This document shows, piece by piece, positions 1 to 7,658 of a stretch of 11,175 bases of DNA. The notes under the pieces were generated by a model. That model did no database searches. It saw only the letters and a program-made list of their open reading frames with translations, and was not told the DNA's origin. The stretch is from Clostridia bacterium. GTDB taxonomy: Bacteria; Bacillota; Clostridia; Oscillospirales; Acutalibacteraceae. Made by a program: the position numbers and the translations under genes. The stretch lies in NCBI GenBank assembly GCA_017425745.1, contig JAFOXT010000008.1, positions 1-11,175 of the forward strand. The letters run 5' to 3'. Within the stretch, counting starts at the first letter, position 1, and every line of letters begins with the position of its first letter.

Positions 1-31
1 CAATCCAATGTGCCGATTTTAAGATATTAAA

Positions 32-76
32 AAGACTGCTTTCAGAATTTTAATCTGATAGCAGTCTTACTTTTTT
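32..76. terminator. Long stem-loop, probable bidirectional terminator
   Basis: AAGACTGCT (32-40) pairs with AGCAGTCTT (60-68). After a T-T mismatch the stem continues with TCAGA (42-46) against TCTGA (54-58), leaving a 7-nt loop. A run of six T follows on the plus strand (71-76), and five A precede the stem (29-33), so the minus strand also ends in a U-tract. It could stop a plus-strand gene entering from the left of the window and serve as a back-up terminator for lysS. Confidence 0.75.
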
Positions 77-83
77 GTCTTTG

Positions 84-163
84 CTTACTACAAAAATTTA
101 AAGAACTATATTCTCTGCACGTTTTTTGCATCGATTGTAGTAAGTTTGTAGTAAGTAGTAAGT
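84..163. repeat. 11-bp inverted repeat with three tandem TAGTAAGT copies
   Basis: CTTACTACAAA at 84-94 is the exact reverse complement of TTTGTAGTAAG at 145-155. The right arm lies in a cluster in which TAGTAAGT occurs three times (138-145, 149-156, 156-163). The 50-nt AT-rich interval between the arms holds no ORF. Repeated short sites in opposite orientations are typical of protein binding sites, including recombinase core or arm sites, but nothing here proves a function. It could also be an ordinary long hairpin downstream of lysS. Confidence 0.45.
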
Positions 164-186
164 TTTTGGTGTTTTACACCCCTCAA

Positions 187-207
187 AACCCCAGTAAAAT
201 AGGGGTT
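187..207 (-). terminator. Weak terminator candidate after lysS
   Basis: AACCCC (187-192) pairs with GGGGTT (202-207) around a 9-nt loop, 10 nt past the lysS stop codon when read on the minus strand. Only four U follow the stem, so termination may be inefficient; the stronger hairpin at 32-76 would then act as back-up. Confidence 0.5.
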
Positions 208-217
208 ATTGACACTT

Positions 218-1726
218 TTATTTGTCTAAGCTCTTCATTGTGGGGAAGAGAAGTACATCTCTGATTGCGGGTGAATCGGTGAGAAGCATTACCATTCTGT
301 CGATACCGAAGCCGATACCGCCTGTGGGTGCCATACCGTATTCAAGAGCGCAGAGGAAATCTTCGTCTGTTGTGTTTGCTTCTTCGTCGCCCTGCTTGAG
401 AAGCTCTTCCTGAGCCTTGAAGCGTTCTCTCTGATCAATGGGATCGTTGAGCTCTGAGTAAGCGTTTGCCATTTCCCAACCATTCATAAAGAACTCAAAA
501 CGTTCAACGTAATCGGGATTTTCAGGCTTTCTCTTTGTAAGAGGTGAAATCTCAACAGGATGATCCATAAGGAAGGTAGGCTGAATGAGGTGGTGTTCAA
601 CAAATTCTTCAAAGAAGAGATTGAGAATATCGCCCTTCTTGTGTCTCTTTTCGAATTCTACACCCTTTTCCTTAGCAATTGCCTTAGCTTCGTCATCTGT
701 CTTGATTTCGTTGAAGTCTACGCCTGCATACTTCTTAACAGCGTCAACCATTGTGATTCTTTCGAAAGGCTTGCCAAGATCCATTTCAACACCGTTAAAT
801 ACGATTGTTGTTGTACCGAGAACTTCCTGTGCTACGTGACGGTAAAGGTTCTCTGTAAGATCCATCATACCGTGGTAGTCAGTGTATGCCTGATAGAGTT
901 CCATAAGTGTGAACTCGGGGTTATGTCTTGTATCAAGACCTTCGTTACGGAATACACGACCGATTTCGTATACTCTTTCAAGACCGCCTACGATAAGTCT
1001 CTTAAGATAAAGCTCAAGTGAAATTCTGAGCTTGAAATCTTCGCTGAGTGCGTTGAAGTGAGTTTCAAAGGGTCTTGCAGCTGCACCGCCTGCATTTGAA
1101 ACGAGCATCGGTGTTTCAACTTCAATAAAGCCCTGTCCGTCAAGATACTTTCTGATTGCTCTGATGATAAGTGAGCGCTTTACAAGTGCATCCTTTGACT
1201 CGTCGTTCATAATAAGGTCAAGGTAACGCTGACGGTATCTTGTGTCAGTGTTTGTAAGACCGTGGAACTTTTCGGGAAGAGGGAGAAGTGACTTTGAAAG
1301 AAGTGTAATCTTCTCTGCATGAATTGAAATTTCGCCTGTCTTTGTTTTGAAAACAGAGCCTTCAATACCGATAATGTCACCGATATCAAGCTTTTTGAAT
1401 GCTTTATATTCTTCTTCACCAAGGCTGTCGCGTGCAACGTAGGACTGAATGTTACCCTTAAGGTCCTTAACATTACAGAATGATGCCTTACCCATAATAC
1501 GCTTTGACATCATACGGCCTGCAACACGTACAGTTTTGCCTTCAAGCTCATCAAAGCTTTCCTTGATTACGGCACTGTGGTGAGTCCAGTCATACTTTGT
1601 TATTACGAAGGGGTCATTGCCTTCGCTCTGAAGAGTCTGAAGCTTATCAACTCTTACTTTTCTTAATTCATTAACGTCCTGCTGAACTTCTGCTGCAGGT
1701 GCGTTTGCAATGTTCTGCTCTGACAT
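218..1726 (-). CDS. lysS: Lysyl-tRNA synthetase, class II
   Basis: Charges tRNA-Lys with lysine using ATP, in the cytoplasm. The 502 residues are the usual length for bacterial LysS. An OB-fold anticodon-binding domain covers about residues 66-146 (VRVAGR start). The class II catalytic core follows: motif 1 GFIEVETP (199-206), motif 2 from R251 to E271 with the conserved R260-N261-E262 and RHNPEFT, and motif 3 GIGFGIDRMVMLLT (470-483), whose R477 contacts ATP. The start is an ATG with an AAAGGAC ribosome binding site about 8-9 nt upstream (complement of 1733-1742). It is the second gene of an operon with greA, 21 nt downstream of the greA stop, a neighbour order seen in many Firmicutes. No truncation or odd residues seen. 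Confidence 0.97.
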   Translation of the reverse strand: MSEQNIANAPAAEVQQDVNELRKVRVDKLQTLQSEGNDPFVITKYDWTHHSAVIKESFDELEGKTVRVAGRMMSKRIMGKASFCNVKDLKGNIQSYVARDSLGEEEYKAFKKLDIGDIIGIEGSVFKTKTGEISIHAEKITLLSKSLLPLPEKFHGLTNTDTRYRQRYLDLIMNDESKDALVKRSLIIRAIRKYLDGQGFIEVETPMLVSNAGGAAARPFETHFNALSEDFKLRISLELYLKRLIVGGLERVYEIGRVFRNEGLDTRHNPEFTLMELYQAYTDYHGMMDLTENLYRHVAQEVLGTTTIVFNGVEMDLGKPFERITMVDAVKKYAGVDFNEIKTDDEAKAIAKEKGVEFEKRHKKGDILNLFFEEFVEHHLIQPTFLMDHPVEISPLTKRKPENPDYVERFEFFMNGWEMANAYSELNDPIDQRERFKAQEELLKQGDEEANTTDEDFLCALEYGMAPTGGIGFGIDRMVMLLTDSPAIRDVLLFPTMKSLDK

Positions 1727-1747
1727 TTATTTCTGTCCTTTCGCTTT

Positions 1748-2230
1748 TTACTTTGTAATTTCGATAACTTCGTACTTGATGATACCGATAGGAGCTTCAA
1801 CCTCAACAATGTCGCCTGCCGCGTGACCGATAAGAGCCTTTGCAACGGGTGATTCATCACTTGTAAGGTAGTCAACACCCTTGTCCTTTGATGTTGATGT
1901 TGAAGAAATAATCTGATACTTATAAATGTCACCGTATTCGACATCCTTGATTGTCACTTTAGAACCCATCTGGATTACGTCAGTGCTGAGTGCATCCTCG
2001 TCAATAAGCTTTGCTCTTGAAAGAATGTCTTCAATTTCAAGAATACGTGCTTCAAGTTTACCCTGGTCGTTTCTTGCTTCGTCGTATTCAGCGTTTTCTG
2101 ATAAGTCGCCGAATGAAAGTGCAACCTGAATTTTTTCTTTGATTTCCTGACGACCGGTAACTCTGAGGTATTCCAGTTCGTCCTCCAGTTCTTTAAGACC
2201 GGCAGAAGTAAGCAAAATTTCCTGTGCCAT
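1748..2230 (-). CDS. greA: Transcription elongation factor GreA
   Basis: Rescues backtracked RNA polymerase by stimulating cleavage of the nascent RNA 3' end through the secondary channel. The protein is 160 residues, normal for GreA. The N-terminal coiled coil (about 10-75) carries the tip motif GDLSENAEYDEARNDQ (from residue 41) with acidic residues D42 and E45, equivalent to E. coli D41 and E44 that hold the catalytic Mg. The C-terminal FKBP-like domain includes the SPVAKALIGHAAGD segment. The frame is open 24 codons further upstream, to 2302, but I chose the inner ATG at 2228-2230: it starts the family-typical MAQE..LT sequence, has a good ribosome binding site (AAAGGAAG, complement of 2237-2244), and the longer form would overlap the promoter at 2282-2310. 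First gene of the greA-lysS operon. Confidence 0.96.
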   Translation of the reverse strand: MAQEILLTSAGLKELEDELEYLRVTGRQEIKEKIQVALSFGDLSENAEYDEARNDQGKLEARILEIEDILSRAKLIDEDALSTDVIQMGSKVTIKDVEYGDIYKYQIISSTSTSKDKGVDYLTSDESPVAKALIGHAAGDIVEVEAPIGIIKYEVIEITK

Positions 2231-2281
2231 ATATATCTTCCTTTCTTGTGTATACATTAGAATATAAACTATCAGTGTAAT

Positions 2282-2310
2282 ATTATATAAAAATTTTTCC
2301 ACTATGTCAA
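2282..2310 (-). promoter_or_regulatory. Perfect-consensus SigA promoter for greA-lysS
   Basis: Read on the minus strand: TTGACA (2305-2310), a 17-nt spacer, then TATAAT (2282-2287). Both hexamers and the spacing match the housekeeping consensus exactly. Transcription would start near 2275, giving a leader of about 45 nt before the greA ATG. This suits strong constitutive expression of two housekeeping genes. Confidence 0.9.
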
Positions 2311-2379
2311 GGGAAAAACAAAGAAAATCCTGATGTTATGCCGTACCGGGCGATTATGTGATTTTTACTATAAAAACTC

Positions 2380-2408
2380 TTGCATTTTCGTTTTTCTTTT
2401 GATAGAAT
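2380..2408 (+). promoter_or_regulatory. SigA-type promoter for nagA-ROK operon
   Basis: TTGCAT (2380-2385), 17-nt spacer, TAGAAT (2403-2408): one mismatch to consensus in the -10 and two in the -35. The predicted transcript starts near 2415, about 30 nt before the nagA start. I saw no clear operator palindrome overlapping it. Confidence 0.65.
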
Positions 2409-2430
2409 AAAATTGAATAAATATGATTTT

Positions 2431-2437
2431 AAGGAAG
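2431..2437 (+). promoter_or_regulatory. Ribosome binding site that fixes the TTG start of nagA
   Basis: AAGGAAG lies 7 nt before the TTG at 2445. No ATG or GTG in this frame lies near it; the first in-frame ATG encodes the metal-site region (M57) and would delete the start of the protein. The TTG is therefore the only sensible start. Confidence 0.8.
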
Positions 2438-2444
2438 TGATTGA

Positions 2445-3587
2445 TTGAAAGCGATAACAGGCGGAAAAATCATTCTTAAGGACAGAATAGCTGAAGGCTG
2501 TGCTCTGCTTTATTCAGATGTGATTGAGGGTATTGTGCCCGCAGAAAACATTCCTGAAAATTGTGAAATCATTGATGCAAAGGGTGGCTATGTGGCTCCC
2601 GGTCTTATTGATATGCACATTCACGGTTATCTCGGCAAGGACGTTTGTGACGGCGAAGAAGAAAGCATCCGTATAATCTCAAAGGGGCTTCTCGCAAACG
2701 GTGTAACAGGTTATCTTCCCACAACAATGACAGAGGATATGAAGGTTGTCCGTAAGGCCCTCCAGGTATGCAGAAATCTCAAGGAAGAAAGCAAAACCTG
2801 GGAAGGCAGTGAAATTCTCGGCTGCCACGCTGAAGGACCTTTCATCAGTGAGAGCAAAAAGGGTGCACAGGATGCAAAATACATTCTCAAGCCCGATGCT
2901 GCTTTTGTAAAGGAATATGCCGACATTATCAAAACAATCACCCTTGCACCTGAAGAGGATGAAAACGATTTTGCTGCAATCCGTGAAATCACCCGTGATA
3001 CAGATGTTGTTATTTCAATGGGTCACACCTCAGCAGACTATGAAACAGCTATGGCAAGTGTCAACGCAGGTGTAAAGCACGCAACACACCTTTTCAATGC
3101 TATGACTCCCCTTGCTCACCGTGCTCCCGGAGTTGTGGGTGCAGCGCTCAATTCAGATGTAAGCTGTGAGGTTATTGTTGATACATTCCATGTGGATGCA
3201 AGTCTTTACAATATGCTCTGGAAGCTTAAAGTCAGAAAGCTCTGCTTCATTACCGACTGTCTTCCTGCAGGCGGACTTCCCGAGGGCGAATACACTCTCG
3301 GCGGTCAGAAAATCATCTACAAGGGTATTGTGTGCCGCCTTGAAGACGGTACAGTTGCAGGCAGTGTACTCAAGCTCAACAAGGGTGTATGGAATGTTTA
3401 TACAAACTCAGACATTCCCCTTTATGAATGTGTAAACTGTGCATCACTCAACATTGCAACAACTCTCGGAATCGAAAAGAAAAAAGGTTCACTTGAAATC
3501 GGTAAGGATGCTGATATTATTATTGCCGACAGTGAATTCAATATAGAGAAAACCATTATCAAAGGAGAAATCAGATATGAATCTTAA
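2445..3587 (+). CDS. nagA: N-acetylglucosamine-6-phosphate deacetylase
   Basis: Converts GlcNAc-6-phosphate to glucosamine-6-phosphate and acetate in amino-sugar catabolism or cell-wall recycling; cytoplasmic. The 380 residues match the family. Amidohydrolase-fold signs: a small N-terminal beta-sandwich part; the metal-site strand APGLIDMHIHG with H58 and H60; the HAEGPF motif with metal ligand E130; GHTSAD with H194; THLFNAM with H215; VDTFHVD with H249; and ITDCLPAGG with the likely catalytic base D271. DGTVAGSVL and the C-terminal GSLEIGKDADIII strand close the sandwich domain. The start is TTG. The last 11 nt overlap the next gene, a ROK-family protein, so the two are co-translated. No nagB is present in the window. 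Confidence 0.93.
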   Translation: MKAITGGKIILKDRIAEGCALLYSDVIEGIVPAENIPENCEIIDAKGGYVAPGLIDMHIHGYLGKDVCDGEEESIRIISKGLLANGVTGYLPTTMTEDMKVVRKALQVCRNLKEESKTWEGSEILGCHAEGPFISESKKGAQDAKYILKPDAAFVKEYADIIKTITLAPEEDENDFAAIREITRDTDVVISMGHTSADYETAMASVNAGVKHATHLFNAMTPLAHRAPGVVGAALNSDVSCEVIVDTFHVDASLYNMLWKLKVRKLCFITDCLPAGGLPEGEYTLGGQKIIYKGIVCRLEDGTVAGSVLKLNKGVWNVYTNSDIPLYECVNCASLNIATTLGIEKKKGSLEIGKDADIIIADSEFNIEKTIIKGEIRYES

Positions 3588-4953
3588 AGTAAAAGCAAAG
3601 CTTGACCCCCAGTTTGAACCCCTTTCACTTGTTGTTCGTGAAATGCGTGAAGCAACAAAGGAAAATGGTCAGGATATCGTAATTGCCGCTGAAAGAAATG
3701 ACGGCTACACAACTACATATAAAACAAGAATTTTCCCTGAAGGCACAGGTCACGATGAAGAAAACTTCCGTTTTGTTGAACGTATTGCAAAGAGCCTTGT
3801 ATGGGTTGCAGGTGCATGGAAGCTTATTATTGCCGGTGCCGATGTTGTAGGTCAGAAAATCAAGGAGGCTTACACACCCACAGGTCTTCGTGCTTTCGAC
3901 GTAGGTCACATGAAAAAGACATACGAAAAGGATTTCGTAGTTGAATGTTGCGCTCTTGAAGACGCTCCCGAGGATAAGTCATCAGCTGCTCCTTTAGGCA
4001 GACACCTTGACGGTTGCCGTATCGGCTTTGATGCAGGCGGAAGCGACAGAAAGGTTAGTGCTGTTATTGACGGTGAATCAGTTTATTCAGAAGAAGTTGT
4101 TTGGTTCCCCAAGCTTAACTCAGACCCCGAATACCACTATCAGGGTATCCTTGAGGCTATGAAAACTGCTGCTTCAAAAATGCCCAGAGTTGACGCTATC
4201 GGCGTTTCATCAGCAGGTATTTATGTAAACAACCGCATTATGGCTGCTTCTCTTTTCATCAAGGTAAGCGAAGAAGACTGCGAAAAGAGAGTTAAGAATA
4301 TGTATCTCGACATCGCAAAGGAAATCGGTGAAAATATTCCCATCGAGGTTGCTAACGACGGTGACGTAACTGCTCTTGCAGGTGCTATGGACCTTAACGA
4401 CGACAGCGTTCTCGGCGTTGCTATGGGTACAAGTGAAGCAGGCGGCTACATCGATCCCGACGGCAACATCACAGGCTGGCTCAACGAGCTTGCTTTCGTT
4501 CCCGTTGACTACTGCAAGGATTCAATGGTTGACGAATGGTCAGGCGACTACGGCTGCGGTGTTAAGTACTTCTCACAGGACGGCGTTATCAAGCTTGCTC
4601 CTGCAGCAGGCATTGAGCTTGACGAAAACCTTTCACCTGCTGAAAAGCTTAAGGTTGTTCAGAATCTTATGGCTGAAGGCGACGAAAGAGCTGCTGCTAT
4701 CTATGATACAATCGGTGCTTACTTCGGTTATGCAATTGCTTACTACACAGAGTTCTATGATATCAAGCACGTTATCATTATGGGCCGTGTAACATCAGGC
4801 GAAGGCGGTACAATCCTTCTTGAAAGAACTCAGGAAGTTCTTGATAAGGAATTCCCCGAGCTTGCTAAGAAGATTCAGCTTCACATTCCTGACGAAAACT
4901 CAAGAAGAGTTGGTCAGTCAGTTGCTGCTGCAAGTCTTCCTAAGATTAAATAA
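3577..4953 (+). CDS. ROK-family protein with N-terminal extension (possible sugar kinase)
   Basis: The C-terminal two-thirds of this 458-residue protein looks like a ROK-family member of the actin-like ATPase fold. It has a phosphate-binding motif FDAGGSDRKVSAVID (151-165), a VANDGDVTALAGA segment with the likely catalytic base D261, a second phosphate loop VLGVAMGTSEAGG (278-290), and an IMGRVTSGEGG adenosine-side motif (401-411). ROK kinases are usually about 300 residues. Here about 145 residues precede the fold, and they do not look like the winged helix of ROK repressors. The ExGH-type motif reads NELAF (303-307), with His replaced by Phe, and the Cys-rich zinc motif is reduced to one Cys (C327). 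The ATG has AAAGGAG 9 nt upstream and overlaps the nagA end by 11 nt. Role with NagA, perhaps phosphorylating GlcNAc or a related sugar, is inference; a sensor role or loss of activity is possible. Confidence 0.75.
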   Translation: MNLKVKAKLDPQFEPLSLVVREMREATKENGQDIVIAAERNDGYTTTYKTRIFPEGTGHDEENFRFVERIAKSLVWVAGAWKLIIAGADVVGQKIKEAYTPTGLRAFDVGHMKKTYEKDFVVECCALEDAPEDKSSAAPLGRHLDGCRIGFDAGGSDRKVSAVIDGESVYSEEVVWFPKLNSDPEYHYQGILEAMKTAASKMPRVDAIGVSSAGIYVNNRIMAASLFIKVSEEDCEKRVKNMYLDIAKEIGENIPIEVANDGDVTALAGAMDLNDDSVLGVAMGTSEAGGYIDPDGNITGWLNELAFVPVDYCKDSMVDEWSGDYGCGVKYFSQDGVIKLAPAAGIELDENLSPAEKLKVVQNLMAEGDERAAAIYDTIGAYFGYAIAYYTEFYDIKHVIIMGRVTSGEGGTILLERTQEVLDKEFPELAKKIQLHIPDENSRRVGQSVAAASLPKIK

Positions 4954-4970
4954 TTGATATTTATAACCAT

Positions 4971-5005
4971 ATCTCCGGAGGATTTTTCCTTCGGAGATTA
5001 TTTTT
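4971..5005 (+). terminator. Rho-independent terminator of nagA-ROK operon
   Basis: ATCTCCGGAGG (4971-4981) pairs with CCTTCGGAGAT (4988-4998) through one G-T wobble, with loop ATTTTT, followed by TATTTTT (4999-5005). It lies 17 nt after the ROK stop codon. Confidence 0.92.
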
Positions 5006-5080
5006 ATCATTATAATTTCACACTGAAGCTATAGGATGATATCGTTAACAAAAATTAAACTATCTTAACTGCTTTTTAAA

Positions 5081-5110
5081 TTGACATTTAAATATAAGAT
5101 ATGGTATCAT
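5081..5110 (+). promoter_or_regulatory. Promoter for the secreted repeat protein
   Basis: Perfect -35 TTGACA (5081-5086), 18-nt spacer, TATCAT (5105-5110). A second hexamer, TATAAT (5111-5116), follows directly but is 24 nt from the -35, too far unless used with another element. A strong ribosome binding site AAGGAGG (5133-5139) precedes the ATG at 5148. Confidence 0.7.
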
Positions 5111-5147
5111 TATAATGTATTTTTATCTTTAAAAGGAGGGCAGCAAA

Positions 5148-7562
5148 ATGAAAAGCTGTTTTAACAGAGCTCTGGCTCTTATGATTTCACTTCTTATAAT
5201 TTTCACTGTAGCTTCACCTGCTTTTGCCTATGAGTGTGCAGTATGCACCTACGGCAATTGGAAAATCACAAAAATTGCAACCTGTGAGGAAAAGGGTGAA
5301 ATGGCAAGAACCTGCACAAGATGCGGAAAGGTAGAAACAATTGCAACACCTGAAGAACATAACATTGAGGAAACTGTTATTTCTGCAGACTGTACAAAAG
5401 GCGGCTACAAAAAGGTAGCCTGTGCAACCTGTGGTGAGGTTATTGAGGAAAGTGAGCTTCCTGCACTTGAACATACCTTCGGTACTGCTGTAACCGAAAA
5501 GGAAGCAACCTGCACAGAAGACGGAAAAATCATCACAAGTTGTAAGGTGTGCGGTTTTGAAAAAGAAGAAACCGTTCAGAAATTCGGTCATAAATTCAGT
5601 ACCGATGCTTCAATAATCAATCCTACCTGCACTGAAGAGGGTCACAGACGCTTCAGCTGTACTGTATGTAAGGAAGAAATCGATGAGGTAACACCCGCCT
5701 TAGGTCACGATGAAAAAACCGAAAAAGGCAAGGAAGCAACCTGCACAGAAGACGGTCTTACCGACAAAATTTTCTGCGCACGCTGTGAAGAAGTTATCAG
5801 CGAGCAGACGGTTATTCCCGCCTTCGGTCACGAAAATGTTGATATGCCCAGAGTTGAACCCACCTGTACCGAAAAAGGTCTTACAGAAGGCGTGGTTTGT
5901 AAGCACTGCGGTCTTGCAGTAGAAAAAAGCGAAGAAATTCCGGCAAAGGGTCACACACCCGTAGCTGTTCCTGCAGTACCCTCAACCTGCACAAAGCACG
6001 GTCTTACAGAAGGCGAAAAATGTGCTGACTGCGACTATGTTTTCAAAGCTCAGGAGGAGCTTCCGCTTCTCACTCACGAGCCTGAAATTCTTCCTGCAGT
6101 ACCTTCAACCTGCATCAAAACGGGTCTTACCGAAGGTAAATACTGCAAAACCTGTGATACAGTTATTGTTCAGCAGACAGTAACACCGCCCTCAGGACAC
6201 ACAGAGGTTTACTATCAGGCTTATGCTCCTACCTGCGATGAGGTAGGCTACAAGGCCGGCAAGCGCTGTTCTGTATGCGGAATTATTGTTGAAGGTCTTG
6301 AGGAAATTCCTGCACTCGGGCACACAGAAGATATTTATCCTGAAGTGCCTGCTACATGCACAACTGCAGGAAAGAGCGAGGGCAGAAAATGTCTTGTCTG
6401 CAATACAGTTACCAAAGAGCAGATTGTAATTCCCGCAACGGGCCACGCAGAGGTTGTTGACTACGCTGTTGCTGCAACCTGTCAGAGAACAGGTCTTACA
6501 GAAGGCAGACACTGTCTCACCTGCAACACAATTATTGTTGAACAGAAGAAGGTTCCCAAGGCTCCTCACTTTATTGAAACAATTGAAATTGTTGAACCCA
6601 CCTGCACAAAGTCAGGTAAAACTGCCGGCGAGCGTTGTGCAGTATGCGACCTTATTGTAACCGCACCGAAAACAACTCTTCCCTTAGGTCACTCAGCAAA
6701 ATCAAAGCTCACTCAGGCTACAACCACCTCAGACGGTTCACTTGACACAGTATGTGAGCGTTGCGACAAAATAATTTCAACAACACCTATCAAGCAAGTA
6801 AAAACCATCAAGCTTTCAGCAACATCTTATGTGTACGACGGAAAGACAAAAACTCCGTCTGTTACTGTTACAGATTCAAGCGGAAAGAAGCTTGTTAAAA
6901 ACACTGATTACACACTTAAGTATTCCTCAGGCAGAAAAAATCCCGGTGAATACAAGGTTAAGGTAACCTTAAAAGGCAACTACAAAGGCTCAAAAACTTA
7001 TTCATACACTATTACACCTGCAAAGACAAAGGTAACAGCAAAAGCATCCACAACAAGCATCAAGCTTACATGGACAGCAGTTACAGGTGCTTACGGCTAC
7101 AGAGTTTATATTTATGACACTACAGCTAACAAGTGGAATACTCTTATCAAGGCAACCAAGGAAACCTCCTACACCTTCAAGAGTCTTGATCCGGGCACAA
7201 CCTACAGATATGCTGTAAAGCCCTACGCAAGAGACGGCAGTGTAATATGGGGTAAGCTTACCGATATTGATGTAACAACCAAGCCCTCAGCCCCCTCACT
7301 TACATCAGCTGAGTCAGGAGCAAAAAATTCGGTTACTGTAAAATGGAACGCTGTAAGCGGTGCAACAGGCTATGTTATTTACTATTCAACAAGTAAAAAC
7401 GGCACCTACAAAAAGCTTGGCAGCACAAAGGAGCGCACCTTTACAAGCAGCAAGCTTTCAGGCGGCAGAAACTACTATATCAGAGCAAAGGCTTACATCA
7501 AAACATCTGACGGCAACATTTATTCAGGTGCATCAAACATCAAATCAGTATATGTTAAATAA
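5148..7562 (+). CDS. Secreted Cys/His repeat protein with YDG/Ig-like and two FN3-like domains
   Basis: An 804-residue exported protein of unknown function. Residues 1-27 form a signal peptide (K/R n-region, hydrophobic LALMISLLIIFTVA, AFA cleavage site before Y28). Residues about 43-515 hold twelve repeats of the form C-x(9-10)-C-x2-C-x(11-14)-H with consensus PTCTExGLTEGxxCxxC...IPALGH. A thirteenth copy (516-550) has lost its first Cys and its His. Next comes a segment beginning KTIKLSATSYVYDGKTKTPS (about 552-624), typical of bacterial Ig-like/MBG-type surface modules. Two FN3-like domains follow (about 625-712 and 713-804), each with a WxAVxGAxGYxVY core. There is no LPxTG motif, C-terminal membrane helix or other visible anchor, so it is probably released or held non-covalently. 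The repeats resemble Cys-rich repeats seen in many Clostridia surface proteins. Metal binding is plausible but inferred. Monocistronic, with its own promoter and terminator. Confidence 0.85.
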   Translation: MKSCFNRALALMISLLIIFTVASPAFAYECAVCTYGNWKITKIATCEEKGEMARTCTRCGKVETIATPEEHNIEETVISADCTKGGYKKVACATCGEVIEESELPALEHTFGTAVTEKEATCTEDGKIITSCKVCGFEKEETVQKFGHKFSTDASIINPTCTEEGHRRFSCTVCKEEIDEVTPALGHDEKTEKGKEATCTEDGLTDKIFCARCEEVISEQTVIPAFGHENVDMPRVEPTCTEKGLTEGVVCKHCGLAVEKSEEIPAKGHTPVAVPAVPSTCTKHGLTEGEKCADCDYVFKAQEELPLLTHEPEILPAVPSTCIKTGLTEGKYCKTCDTVIVQQTVTPPSGHTEVYYQAYAPTCDEVGYKAGKRCSVCGIIVEGLEEIPALGHTEDIYPEVPATCTTAGKSEGRKCLVCNTVTKEQIVIPATGHAEVVDYAVAATCQRTGLTEGRHCLTCNTIIVEQKKVPKAPHFIETIEIVEPTCTKSGKTAGERCAVCDLIVTAPKTTLPLGHSAKSKLTQATTTSDGSLDTVCERCDKIISTTPIKQVKTIKLSATSYVYDGKTKTPSVTVTDSSGKKLVKNTDYTLKYSSGRKNPGEYKVKVTLKGNYKGSKTYSYTITPAKTKVTAKASTTSIKLTWTAVTGAYGYRVYIYDTTANKWNTLIKATKETSYTFKSLDPGTTYRYAVKPYARDGSVIWGKLTDIDVTTKPSAPSLTSAESGAKNSVTVKWNAVSGATGYVIYYSTSKNGTYKKLGSTKERTFTSSKLSGGRNYYIRAKAYIKTSDGNIYSGASNIKSVYVK
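5283..6692 (+). repeat. Twelve-unit Cys/His coding repeat in two spacing classes
   Basis: From C46 to H515 of the secreted protein the unit repeats about every 39 residues. Units 1-4 (C46-H187) have C-x9-C-x2-C and 11 to 13 residues to the His. Units 5-12 (C199-H515) all have exactly C-x10-C-x2-C-x14-H. At DNA level most units have diverged, but a 26-nt identical stretch recurs at 5499-5524 and 5730-5755 (units 3 and 5), and a CTGCAGTACC(C/T)TCAACCTGCA stretch recurs near 5971 and 6093 (units 7 and 8). Confidence 0.9.
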
Positions 7563-7568
7563 AAAATT

Positions 7569-7600
7569 ATCCGCTGTATTTCGTACAGCGGATTTTTCTT
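7569..7600 (+). terminator. Rho-independent terminator of the secreted protein gene
   Basis: A perfect 10-bp stem, ATCCGCTGTA (7569-7578) with TACAGCGGAT (7584-7593), loop TTTCG, then TTTTCTT. It begins 6 nt after the stop codon. Its U-tract runs into the -35 hexamer of the next promoter. Confidence 0.94.
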
Positions 7601-7627
7601 GATATTTAAAAATCTATATGATATACT
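7599..7627 (+). promoter_or_regulatory. Promoter for nitroreductase-phosphatase operon
   Basis: TTGATA (7599-7604), 17-nt spacer, TATACT (7622-7627). The -35 overlaps the end of the preceding terminator U-tract by two bases. A second TATAAT lies at 7633-7638 without a good -35. Confidence 0.65.
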
Positions 7628-7658
7628 TCAGTTATAATCTGAAAAGGCAGGTGCTACA

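Noticed and set aside
560..1021. 153-codon plus-strand ORF inside lysS
   Set aside because: It is antisense to a complete, motif-bearing LysS and is Cys/Val-rich low-plausibility protein with no ribosome binding site.
2231..2302. 24-codon N-terminal extension of GreA
   Set aside because: It overlaps the promoter and lacks a ribosome binding site; the inner ATG matches the family start and has a strong site.
4971..5147. Riboswitch in the leader of the secreted protein gene
   Set aside because: The only strong structure is the upstream operon's terminator; the leader after the promoter is about 30 nt, too short for an aptamer.
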